The translations under genes were made by a program, and so were the position numbers. Under the pieces are notes generated by a model. The model was given only the letters and a program-made list of their open reading frames with translations, did no database searches and was not told where the DNA came from. A stretch of DNA of 64,000 bases, from contig NC_135222.1 in the NCBI RefSeq assembly GCF_052324685.1, positions 2,989,760 through 3,053,759 of the forward strand, in the 5' to 3' direction. Positions 1-10,070 of the stretch are shown here, piece by piece (positions within the stretch are counted from its first letter, which is position 1; each line of letters begins with the position of its first letter). This DNA comes from Brachyhypopomus gauderio (lineage: Eukaryota > Chordata > Actinopteri > Gymnotiformes > Hypopomidae).

Positions 1-539
1 AGCACAATTTCTGAAACAACCAACCCATGTAGCCTATCTATTGACCGGGTGTGCTAAACCTTAAGCACATTCTGTGTTTTACACTCATTTAGAAATTCTA
101 AAACACACTTTTTGCAAAACTTTAAACACAGTTGTTCACATAAGACACAACATTCAAAACTGAAAACCATGTGTTTCTTTTAGAAAACACTGACACGGAA
201 CTGCTACACTCACCTACCAAAATACCATACACAGTTCTCACACGTTACAACACTTCTAGCTCATTTTTAGACATCAAAGCCTAATCCCTATAAAGAGGCC
301 ACAAGTTGCAAATCTTGGTGTGCACATCACTGGAGTTCAATATTGCATAGAGATGACGATGAAGAGTACGAGAATGAGGAAGAGGATGAGCAACCATAAT
401 GGATGAGATCAGAGCCACTCTGGTTGACCATGTGGTCAAGCATGCGTTGGGTTATCTGGAGGCAAAGGGTCCAACCTTATCTGTGCTGCTACACTGTAGC
501 ATCATCCAGACATTTCAAAATGAGAATAGATAAGTAGAC

Positions 540-850
540 CTGTCCTCTATACATACTACATCATGTACTAGACTACCCCTCTATACATACTACATCATGT
601 ACTAGACTACCCCTCTATACATACTACATCATGTACTAGACTACCCCTCTATACATACTACATCATGTACTAGACTACCCCTCTATACATACTACATCAT
701 GTATTAGACTACCCCTCTATACATACTACATCATGTACTAGACTACCCCTCTATACATACTACACATGTACTAGACTACCCCTCTATACATACTACATCA
801 TGTACTAGACTACCCCTCTATACATACTACATCATGTACTAGACTACCCC
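540..850. repeat. 34-bp minisatellite inside the transposon
   Basis: About nine near-identical units with core CCCCTCTATACATACTACAT (period 34, e.g. 545 and 579). One unit lacks two bases near 763. It lies between transposase-like segments, suggesting expansion after insertion of the element. Confidence 0.95.
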
Positions 851-879
851 TTGGTGGGCGGCTGTCCACCTCAGAACAG

Positions 880-1300
880 AAAGAGACCATCATCAATATG
901 GTCAGAGCCAACAACTGCCTACATTTCTGACAACTTCAACAGCACATCATTACTGACAATGTCACCAGCAACATCCATTCAGTGAGTCTATCTGGGCCAG
1001 TGACAGTGTGAAACAACTGCGCTATGAATTTGCCACTCATCATCATGCCACTCTTGGTCCCTACAACACTGTGCACATCATCACCTTCTTCAACACAGAG
1101 CACAACACACTCATTCTCCATCACCAGGGGGATGAACCAGAACAGTCCAGGTTTGTTGTTGTCTGGGACAACATACGTTTGCACCGGGCTGCTCAAGTAC
1201 AAACTGGTTCACTGAACAGCCACAATTTGTTGTGATTCACCTCCACCAAACTCTCCATTGCTGTTGAGTTATTTTTGTCATGGAAGTGCTTTTTCCAAAA
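880..1300 (+). pseudogene. Broken transposase remnant
   Basis: Contains a helix-turn-helix-like stretch (ETIINMVRANN) and a DDE-like segment (FVVVWDNIRLHRAAQVQ) in different frames with stops and frameshifts. It belongs to the surrounding inverted-repeat element and is not expected to yield active protein. Confidence 0.65.
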
Positions 1301-1389
1301 GTGTGAGATTTTTTGCCTGTTGTGTGTGTAGCATTGGCTGCTGTGTGTTAAGTTTCTACAAAAGAGCCATAGTTTCAGAAATTGTGTCT

Positions 1390-2639
1390 TAGTGTCTTTT
1401 CTCCAAATAAAGCAAATAAGGCAAAATGTAATGTTTTATGTAACTGTTTTTATTTTGGTTTTTATTGTAAGGTACAAATGTCCTGTGGTGTGACTGTAAT
1501 ATAAATGACATAAATGACGTACAAACATCTAAAAAAATCTATCTGTAACACCTGGAACTATTTATAAATATGTTTTTCATTATTGCATATATCTTTACTT
1601 TACCAAAATAAGGTTTTAAATTGCACAAGAGTCCTACAACAATAATCACAGAAAATGTTTTGTAATAACAAATTATGTCCTGCAGCATACAGGCAGTTTG
1701 ATGAACAACTATAGGGGTCCTTTTGTCAATCGAAGCAGAAAGTTCCTCAGATATTTGCTTTGATTTGAAGGCTGGATGGTAAGTTTGAATCTTTTATTAA
1801 TTCATCAATTTTTAGAATTTAGTGACAGTTCTACTTTGAGAATTTAAATGTAATTTTTTAAGACTCACGTAACAAGGTTCAAACAGTATATTCATTTAGT
1901 TAACAAAATGCAAAAGATTAGTTATGTATGGAAAAGATTCGACATGGGCATAGTCATGTAAATGTCCTGTAGTGTGACATGTGGTGACATCACTTCATAT
2001 AAAATTTAATGGCTTTTATGAAGGTTCAAATCTTCATGTGATTTTTAAAATCACTGCATAATTTAACTATAAAAAGAAAACAGCATTTACATGAGCCTGT
2101 TTTATAAGATAGTCAGAATAGTGTGTGAGAAAAAAGGCTACAAGTAAAAAACAGATATACATAATATATTTTGATTTGATTTGATTTAATTTATTCCAAG
2201 CCAAGCCAACAATTACAATCCAATATTACAATTATATATAAATATTCATATTTTTACAGTTACACATATGCATACATTACGCATACATCAACATACATAC
2301 AACAACTTGGAAAGGAGTGGGATGAAGCCATGCTTATTAATTCCCACCCCCCGTCCATCCCAAATCAGAATCCATCTTTTTGCTGCCATCCACAACCCAC
2401 AACACTATCACACATACAAATATTATAGATACATAGTATCCCAGATTTATTCCATATTACATATGTCCATTTCACATTACTATGTAGGTAGTTATATCAA
2501 TATGAATTACTCTACTAACAATAACAACAATAACCGTGATGACAACTACAATGGTTATCATCACTATTACTATTACCATCACCATCATCACTCCTATCGT
2601 CATCATCAATATTTATTATTATTATTATTATTATTTTTA

Positions 2640-2674
<35 letters not shown>

Positions 2675-3375
2675 CCAACAATGACTGCCTAACTGGCTGC
2701 CACGTATTGCAACCAAACTGTTTCTTTATATTTTGATTTAAAGTAATGAATATTTGGACATTGCTTTAGTTGTTGTATATAGATGCAAAGTATTAATTAT
2801 AGCTTGCATAAAGTGAACCTTAAAATGTGAATACAACTGATCTATACTTTTTATTATTATGCATTTTTTTTCCCTCATATTGTGACGTCACACTGCAGGA
2901 CAATGTATGTTTAAAAATATCACCTTCATTCGTCACCCACCCATATCTGGATATCTGTATTATAAAAACTTTAAATAAATAAAACAGATATTGAGCCTAT
3001 TTGTCTTTGTTTAACACTAGTTTTAAACACATTACACAGACCCAACTAACTGAACTCTGGAAAGTGCAACGAGGGCTTGACAATCATCGCAAACAAAGTC
3101 AGAAAGGCGTTGGCGAAACTGCCTCCACCGTCCCGGGGGTTAAGTCAGTTCATCATTCTGCAGACCAACCCTCTGCTCAACACAACTTGGCTTGTTTTCA
3201 TTAGTCACCCACTCCTTTCAGTTGCACTAGCATACAACAGTTCGCTTGCCAAGTACGTCTGCTGCAGTAACAGGGTCAGAACAGCGCCATCTATAGCACA
3301 AATCATGCAGCGCAGGCAACAAAAGTGCATAAATTCAAGAAGCAACTCTGATCTATGGTGGATGTGCTGAGTTGA
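1390..3375. other. AT-rich intergenic sequence with repeat debris
   Basis: No gene recognised. It holds motifs TGTCCTG(T/C)(A/G)GTGTGA near 1479 and 1966 (+) and inverted near 2893; a low-complexity region 2165-2430 containing AACTTGGAAAGGAGTGGGAT, resembling a fish retroelement tail; and a (TTA)n tract. Confidence 0.5.
2606..2673. repeat. (TTA)n microsatellite
   Basis: About 20 TTA/TTATTA units with a few interruptions, preceded by CAT/ATC-rich simple sequence from about 2565. Confidence 0.9.
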
Positions 3376-3378
3376 GTA

Positions 3379-3780
3379 TAAACGTTTTTGATGGCCATAC
3401 TGATGTATGTAGCGAGAAATGTGACATTATCAGTATACTGATATGATGGACCTCGTATTATTACTGGTAATCATAAATATGTCTGAATTTTCCTACCTAC
3501 ATCACATTTACTAATGTGGTGCTTATCATCATTTAATGTATATTTTATTATATAACAAATTTGTATTTTTTGTTTATGGATGACCCCGCTTTGCAATAAA
3601 TAAACGTTTTAGATGGCCATATTGATGTATGTAGTGAGTAATGTAACATTATCAATATATTGATATGATGCGCCTCGTATTATTACTGATAATCATGAAT
3701 AATGTCTGGGTCTGCCTATATCACATTTACTAATGTGGTGCTTATCATCATTTAATGTATCTTTTATTTCATAAAAAATT
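3379..3780. repeat. Two-copy diverged tandem duplication, period 222 bp
   Basis: Copy 1 from 3379 and copy 2 from 3601 both start TAAACGTTTT and share GATGGCCATA, CTCGTATTATTACTG and TTACTAATGTGGTGCTTATC in the same order. They differ by scattered substitutions, so the duplication is not recent. No coding content. Confidence 0.85.
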
Positions 3781-6300
3781 AGCATTTTAGTGAATTAGCA
3801 TTTCTCAGCATTTGATAAGAATCTTTATATGAATTGAACAGTTAACCTGTGTATATTAGACATATTCTTTACAAACATCCTTAAACCTTGTGAAAGGTTT
3901 TGTTTCAGGCAAAGGAAAGTGCTTGGTTGTACCAATATTTGTAACTCTGATCAATCAAGAGTATAACAATACATTGTCTCACCACTGAAAAGATTTATAT
4001 AATCTTATTGTAATGACCTTTTTTTCTCAGGTTGGCTCTTTTCCACTGCTCCATGGAGCAAACGCACTCACTACTCATGGCTACATAAGAAGGAGCAGGT
4101 GATTCTCTGAGGTTGCGTTCTGCCTGCAGGCTGAGGTGTGAGTAAACACAGATGAACTGAAGGATGCCACCAGGCATTCTGGAGTAACGTGGAGGAACCC
4201 ACACAGCTAATGATAGGCACTGTGCCACAGGGAGCTTCCCTTTCAGACAGACCCACGTCAGCATGTGGCCCCGCTTGGCAGGATGAGGAGTCAGTCATAA
4301 GAGCAGAGAAAGGGGGACTCGCGGGGGGAGGCAGGGCCTCTGTTGTGGGGGCTTCGTCATCTATCAGGCAGGGTGCGGGCTACGGGGGTGGTGTGGACTG
4401 AATGAATCCTAGCCTGTCACTTAGCTGTCCTCTCTGGCTTGCGCTATCAATAACACGCATTAGGAGGAAATTGGTTGAGTGTGAGAGGCAGTGGGTGGCG
4501 GACAGGCAGGGGCTAGAGGAGCTATTAGTTTCAGAGAAGGGGGCCATTTGCATCTGAACAGTGAACAAAAAGATTAGTCTGCTACTCGGACGGACCGCTT
4601 TTCCGCAGGCCAGCTTTAATAGGCTGGGTTGGAGAAAGCTCATTTGGACACGATGGGTCTTGTTTATTGCTGTTTAAGCTAATGTAGTATATTTTAAGAT
4701 GTCCCAGTGTCCACAGCTCTGTCCTAAGCCGTGTGTGCAGACCAATCTGTCCACCATGAGTAGACTGTGGTTTCAGATGTCACATATAGACTACCAGAAT
4801 CATTACAAAGTGTATCCAGATTAAGTGTTTTCTTATGTAATTTAAACATTAATTTCTTTTTAACTACGTCCTGAGTCATAGAGACCTTACAAAAACCACA
4901 GGTAGAAGATATTTTTACAAAGCTATATAGAAACAATGACAGGAAACAGCTGTCATGTATTGATTGATGTATTGATTAATGTATTGATTGGTTCACTGCA
5001 CAAACCCTATGTTAACAAACATGTGCTTTTTGATTATAATGCTGATAATCTCTTACCCTTATCAAAGAAGTAAGCTGATTTGATAGGAATTCACTCCTGG
5101 AAAAATGCTTCCTCGGGCAAGGGCAAGTCGACAAGTGAATGTTAAAATGTGTAAAAAATAGGACTTAACCTCTCTGTATGTGGTAGCCGTAAGCATATGG
5201 GGGTGTGTGAATGAAGCTATTTTTCACATTGGTCATTGATGACACTCGGAGGACAGAAAGGGTCATTGCAATCTCAGTATCAATGTTGTCAACAAATTAA
5301 TTGTTGGAAATTTCATTGGTTTCACTTCCTCTCCAGGAGGAGGAAGCGTAATTCAGTGGAGGGATCCTACCTCATTGCATTCGTGCTGTGGCCATTTATT
5401 GTGTGCTGCAGGGCCAGTCTAATGTCACTGTCCACCGTCTGGGCCAGCTCAGCATCAAGCTGCCCGGCGGGTTGTTGATGAGTTGGGCCCAGCTCTGTGA
5501 TCCCTGATGCACGGTGACATCACCGTGGGGTTCTGGCAGCGGCGTGCCCGGTGTTTGCGGTGCTGGTGAGGTGGAAGGTGTGGTGTACTGCTGTTACGAT
5601 GAGACTGGGTCAGGAGGTCTCCCATTTTGCCACGGTCCGTAAACGTTACGTGAAAATAAATGCAAATTTGCTCGGTTTTGGTAAATCTCACGAGGGGCTG
5701 TGTCACGGGCAGGAACCCTTGTGTCATTCCTCTTGTGGGGAGAAAACAGCAACAGAGCAGATGCCTATCTCTGCTAAACATATTAAAGCTCACAAAGACA
5801 CTACTGTGCAACCAGTCAGGAGCTGCTACACCGTCTCGCCCAACATGCCAGTCAAATCCAAACCCATACAGAAGCAAAACAACAACACCTCCACACTTAT
5901 GACCTTCCCTAAATTTTGCAGGACTACACCCAATTTGGGACAGGATAGAGTCTAACTACCACAGCTCTGATTTCAAACGCATGTGGAATCACTTGCATTC
6001 AATCTCAGACTACAGCGAGGGTAAATAAGTTGTGATAGTGGGTGATCTGCCTCACTTATGGACGAGGAAAATGTCTACTATGCTGGTTTTGAGGCAAACA
6101 ACACTCCCCCTGCTGGACTAATTGTGCTGCACACTGTTCATTTCTGTTCCTCATGTGATCAGATCCTTTGAGACATTTAACCCACGCAAAGCTACTGGAC
6201 TGCATTGCACCTCTGGTCATGTTCTTAGAGTATGTGCCAGTTATCAAGGCTTTTCCATCACGTATTTAATCTCTCACTAAGAGATTAAATCACTGTCTGT
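3781..6300. other. Gene-free stretch, mostly unique
   Basis: No recognisable exon or repeat. The parts at 4020-4660 and 5330-5570 are less AT-rich than their surroundings and could contain conserved regulatory sequence. ORFs of 130-140 aa on opposite strands at 5455-5955 overlap each other and resemble no family I know. Confidence 0.4.
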
Positions 6301-6303
6301 GAA

Positions 6304-7955
6304 TCAAATCAAATCAAATCAAATCAAAGTTTATTTGTATAGCGCTTTTAACAACTCAAGTTGTCGCAAAGCAGCTTTACAGGGTTTACAAGGTTAACAA
6401 TACTATGGGTCCAGAACCCTAATGAGCAAGCCAAAGGCGACAGTGGCGAGGAAAAACTCCCTATGATGGTGGGGATTAGGAAGAAACCTCGGGAGAACCA
6501 AGACTCAGAAGGGAACCCATCCTCCATTGGGCGGCCCGTTAACACACAAATACACAAGTCACACATAATTCACACAATCAGACTAGGTAAAAGGTAGAAT
6601 TGAAAGTTCTGGGTTTTGATATTGTCACTGTAAATGTCTGTTGATGAATGCCAGGCTTTCATTCCGTGTCGGAGCAGCGATGCTGGTATTGTAGGCTCCG
6701 ACTGCAGTGTTACTCCCCAGGTGAACCCCGGTATCAGCACATCCACCGGCAGCCAGACCATCCCCCAGGTGCCTGCAGGTGCCTGTATCCAATCGTCTTG
6801 TGTAGAGCCATGCAAGAAGATAGATAATACAGACTGAGTGGACATGAATTTAAACCACCGTTGATTTAAATGTACGTAGCTCACGTGCCAGTGATCAGCA
6901 TGTGGCTCCGGCAGACTAATCTATAGCAGCATAACTAAAGGGAGAGGTTCAGAGGTGACCACAGGCATGAGGGCTCACTGAGACATTGCTTTCCAGTCAA
7001 GTCATAGTCACAAATAGAGTGATGCCAAGACACAGCTGGATGACAGCATCAACATCTCAGATCACCAGAAATCTCAACGTCTGGGGGCCCCCAAGCCCCT
7101 ACACCTTACAAGGGGAATTTTAGCTGAAGGCTTGACTAAACAGGTGAGTCTTAAGTCTAGATTTAAAGATTGGAACTGTGTCAGAGTCTCGGATTGGAGC
7201 TGGAAGGCTATTCCATAATTGAGGGGCTTTAAAAGAGAAAGCTCTGCCTCCGGCTGTAGTTTTACTAATTTTTGGAACTACGAGAAATCCAGCATTTTGG
7301 GAGCGCAAAGGGCGAGATGGGTTGTAGTAATCAATGAGTTCACTCAGATATTGTGGGGCAAGACCATTTAACGCCTTATAGGTTAACAGGAGAACTTTAA
7401 ATTCAATGCGATATTTAATCGGCAGCCAGTGTAGTGCGGCGAGAGTGGGACTAATATGATCGAATTTCCTAGCCTTGGTTAGGACTCTAGCTGCGGCATT
7501 TTGTACAAGTTGTAGCTTCTTTATGGACTGTTTAGAGCATCCAATTAGAAGACTATTACAGTAGTCCAATCTCGATGAGACAAAAGCATGAACTAGCTTC
7601 TCTGCATCAGCTAATGAAAGTAAGTGTCTCAGCTTGGCAATATTACGTAAATGGAAAAAGGCAGCCTTAGTGACATTGCATACATGTGTGTCAAATGAAA
7701 GATCAGAATCAATAGTGACACCTAAACTTTTTGCAGTAGATTTTGGTGTTACTGAAAAACCATCTAGGGTAAGGGGAATATCAGCCCAATTGCTTCTAAC
7801 AGCTTTAGGCCCAAGAACCAGTACCTCAGTCTTGTCAGAATTTAGTTTAAGAAAATTAGACGCCATCCAGTTTTTAATATCCTGGACGCAGTTCTCAATC
7901 TTGAGAGTTGTGGTGGTATCATCTGGATTAGAAGATATATACAACTGAGTATATC
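6304..7955 (-). mobile_element. 5'-truncated CR1/L2-type LINE, minus strand
   Basis: Minus-strand open frame from about 7955 to 7120 encodes the C-terminal part of a non-LTR reverse transcriptase: TQLYISSNPDDT, NSDKTEVLVLGPK, SLGVTIDSDLSF, RLDYCNSLLIGC, LHWLPIKYRIEFKVLL, LWNSLPAPIRDSDT and FKSRLKTHLF. This set is typical of abundant fish L2-like LINEs. The 3'UTR follows to 6304, with the widespread segment TTTGTATAGCGCTTTTAACA on the + strand, ending in a pentanucleotide tail (ATTTG)n, as LINEs of this group do. The YADD catalytic box is lost at the junction. The upstream limit is where an oppositely oriented LINE begins. Confidence 0.88.
7120..7955 (-). pseudogene. LINE reverse transcriptase C-terminal fragment
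   Basis: About 278 codons remain open without stops, unusual for a relic, but the fragment lacks endonuclease, fingers and catalytic YADD residues, so it cannot act alone. The apparent 348-codon ORF running to 8166 is chimeric: its first ~71 codons are antisense to the neighbouring LINE. Confidence 0.85.
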
Positions 7956-7956
7956 C

Positions 7957-8420
7957 CACTTGCTTTAAGAGATCTACCATTATTCCAGTCCCCAAATCTA
8001 ATATCACCTGCTTGAAAGTCAGTTGAACAGTCATAAACAGTGTTGAGCAACTGATCAAAACCCAAAGCCGTTCCTCATCCTCCAGTATGCATGCGTCCAC
8101 AAATGCAGCTACAGACCATGCACTGATGACATACACTGCTTTCTCACACCATGGCACGAAGAACACGTATGTGAGAAGAACACGTATGTGAGAATGCTGT
8201 TCATGGACCGCAGTTCAGCCATTAAGACTTCACCTGCAAAACTCATCGCAAAGCTCAAGGATTTGAGATTTTAAAAAATATCCGATAACTGACATGAAGA
8301 CCCCAGATGGAGAAAGTCGGCGACCACTTCTCCTCCGCGCTGACTGTGAGCACGAGGGCTCCCCAGGGACATGTGCTTAGCCCCAAGCTGTGCTAACTGT
8401 TCACACAAGGCTGTGTTATC
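7957..8420 (+). pseudogene. Second LINE, reverse transcriptase N-terminal relic, plus strand
   Basis: On the + strand the frames read RSTIIPVPKSNITCL, then TYTAFSHHGTKNTYVR, MLFMDRSSAIKT and LTVSTRAPQGHVLSP. These correspond to the successive RT blocks of a fish non-LTR element (PVPK, YRP region, VRMLFVD.SSAFN, GAPQG). There are many stops, and a 17-bp tandem duplication (AAGAACACGTATGTGAG, around 8160-8193) breaks the frame. Probably a Rex/Babar-like LINE, but the family is not certain. Confidence 0.75.
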
Positions 8421-8564
8421 AAGCGATTGGCTGATGAGCCAGCAGGTCCTGGGTTGGTCTCGTCTCCGTTGGACATGAGACAGCCTGCAGGGACGAGGTC
8501 AGAGTGGAGTTAAAACATCAACCTCGGCAGCTGCAGCCTCTGTCTCAACATCAGGCAGACACGG

Positions 8565-9127
8565 GGCAAGATTGAGATACAGGACATGATTGAGAGATAT
8601 GATTGAGAGACAGGACATGATTGAGAGATATGATTGAGAGACAGGACATGATTGAGAGATATGATTGAGAGACAGGACATGATTGAGAGATATGATTGAG
8701 AGACAGGACATGATTGAGAGATATGATTGAGACAGGACATGATTGAGAGATATGATTGAGAGACAGGACATGATTGAGAGATATGATTGAGAGACAGGAC
8801 ATGATTGAGAGATATGGTTGAGACAGGACATGATTGAGAGATATGATTGAGAGACAGGACATGATTGAGAGATATGATTGAGAGACAGGACATGATTGAG
8901 AGATATGGTTGAGACAGGACATGATTGAGAGATATGATTGAGACAGGACATGATTGAGAGATATGATTGAGAGACAGGACATGATTGAGAGATATGATTG
9001 AGAGACAGGACATGATTGAGAGACAGGACATGATTGAGAGATATGATTGAGACAGGACATGATTGAGAGATATGATTGAGACAGGACATGATTGAGAGAC
9101 AGGACATGATTGAGACAGGACATGATT
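8565..9127. repeat. 31-bp minisatellite
   Basis: About 18-19 copies of a unit with core AGGACATGATTGAGAGATAT; most have period 31 (8581, 8612, 8643), some lack four bases (27 bp). It creates long spurious minus-strand ORFs rich in SQSCPVS. It lies between two parts of a LINE relic. Confidence 0.95.
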
Positions 9128-9129
9128 GT

Positions 9130-9605
9130 GCACCATGAGAAGTTGCAGGCACAATCTCACTCCCTTACACATCAGCGGAGACGTCATGGTAATATTCGGC
9201 CATGTTAAGCTCCTCGGCATGCGGCCCCCTGATGTCGGTCTCTCTATTCCAACACGCCCGTGAAATCTTTGCCTGCCAGTTGCTCCACTTCCTGCAGAAG
9301 CTCAAAACGTTGAGCCTGTGTGTTGATATCCCCGCCGGCTTCTACAGACGCACCACATCATGACTGGCTGCATAACGGCAGCTGCTGCACTGCGACCCTA
9401 AGGCCATTCGAAGAGCGGCGAGAGCAACTGGGCTCATAACTGGCAACAAAAAGCTCTGCCTTACAAGACGAGCAGTGACCCAGGACTCAGGAGACTCAGG
9501 AAACCACAGCAGACTCCAGGCTTTCGTCTGGTCAGTGCTACCTCAGCATCCAATCCAGGACTACGGGAACAAAACTCTTTTTTTTTTTGCAGGTTTTAAG
9601 ATACT
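9130..9605 (+). pseudogene. Second LINE, C-terminal relic, plus strand
   Basis: Downstream of the 31-bp minisatellite the same element seems to continue. Pieces such as QKLKTLSLCVDIPAGFYRR and AIRRAARATGLITG, then NKTLFFFAGFKIL, resemble the C-terminal portion of fish LINE ORF2. The frame is broken and similarity is weaker than for the first part. Confidence 0.55.
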
Positions 9606-9746
9606 CTGCCAGCTGAGTATATATCAAAGGGGTCTTTCCATAATCTCAATTAAAAACAATATATATCATACATATATGATACATACCAGTGGCGAACCGT
9701 GACCATTATAATTTAAAAAAATTATTGACAGTACAGCTTTAAAAAC

Positions 9747-10070
9747 AGGGTTGCCAACTTTTGACGTTCGCTTGGAGTGAGATTTTAACCTGGAGCCGGT
9801 GGCGAGTGTATTTTGTTGAGGGGGGGGGGGGGGGGGGGGGGGGGGGTTGGGGGGTGGCGAACGTAAAATGGACACAGATTCAGTGTTATATCGCCGGTGG
9901 ATGGCGCCAGAGCTAGCGAACTAGTAACGTATTGAATCATATATGTGGATCTGAGGTAAGTAAACTGGATATTTTTTTTCGGCGTGAGATATCGGAAGTG
10001 TGGCGTGAGAGCGTGTGAAAACGGTCAAATGCGTGTGTCTCACGCTCAATGCGTGAGAGTTGGCAACCCT
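9747..10070. mobile_element. 324-bp inverted-repeat element nested in the hAT copy
   Basis: Ends AGGGTTGCCAACT and AGTTGGCAACCCT are perfect inverted repeats. Flanks are TTTAAAAAC (9738-9746) and GTTAAAAAC (10071-10079), 8 of 9 bases identical, giving a ~9-bp target duplication. No coding capacity. It contains a 27-base G run. The end motif and length match the element at 16666-16987. Confidence 0.85.
9820..9854 (+). repeat. Poly(G) tract, potential G-quadruplex
   Basis: 27 consecutive G, TT, then six more G, inside the nested mobile element. Runs of this kind can form intermolecular or intramolecular G4. The exact length is prone to assembly error. Confidence 0.85.

Larger units (their letters stand above)
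1..1389 (+). mobile_element. Decayed DDE (IS630/Tc1-mariner-type) DNA transposon
   Basis: The left edge (CACAATTTCTGAAAC, from base 3) is repeated in perfect inversion at the right (GTTTCAGAAATTGTG, 1372-1386), forming terminal inverted repeats. Inside, several + strand frames give transposase-like pieces: TIINMVRANNCLHL around 880-930, NIHSVSLSG near 972-1000 and VVWDNIRLHRAAQVQ near 1157-1200, typical of the second catalytic Asp region of this superfamily, followed by VELFLSWK near 1265. Frames are broken repeatedly and a 34-bp minisatellite interrupts the coding part. The left TIR touches the window edge, so its outermost bases and target duplication cannot be checked. Confidence 0.75.

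Noticed and set aside
936..1202. 88-codon minus-strand ORF
   Set aside because: Antisense shadow of the + strand transposase relic.
5455..5955. Overlapping 140-codon minus and 134-codon plus ORFs
   Set aside because: No recognisable domain or codon signal; opposite-strand overlap suggests chance.
8499..9220. Three overlapping ~190-236 codon minus-strand ORFs rich in SQSCPVS
   Set aside because: Produced by the 31-bp minisatellite; all three frames are open for the same reason.
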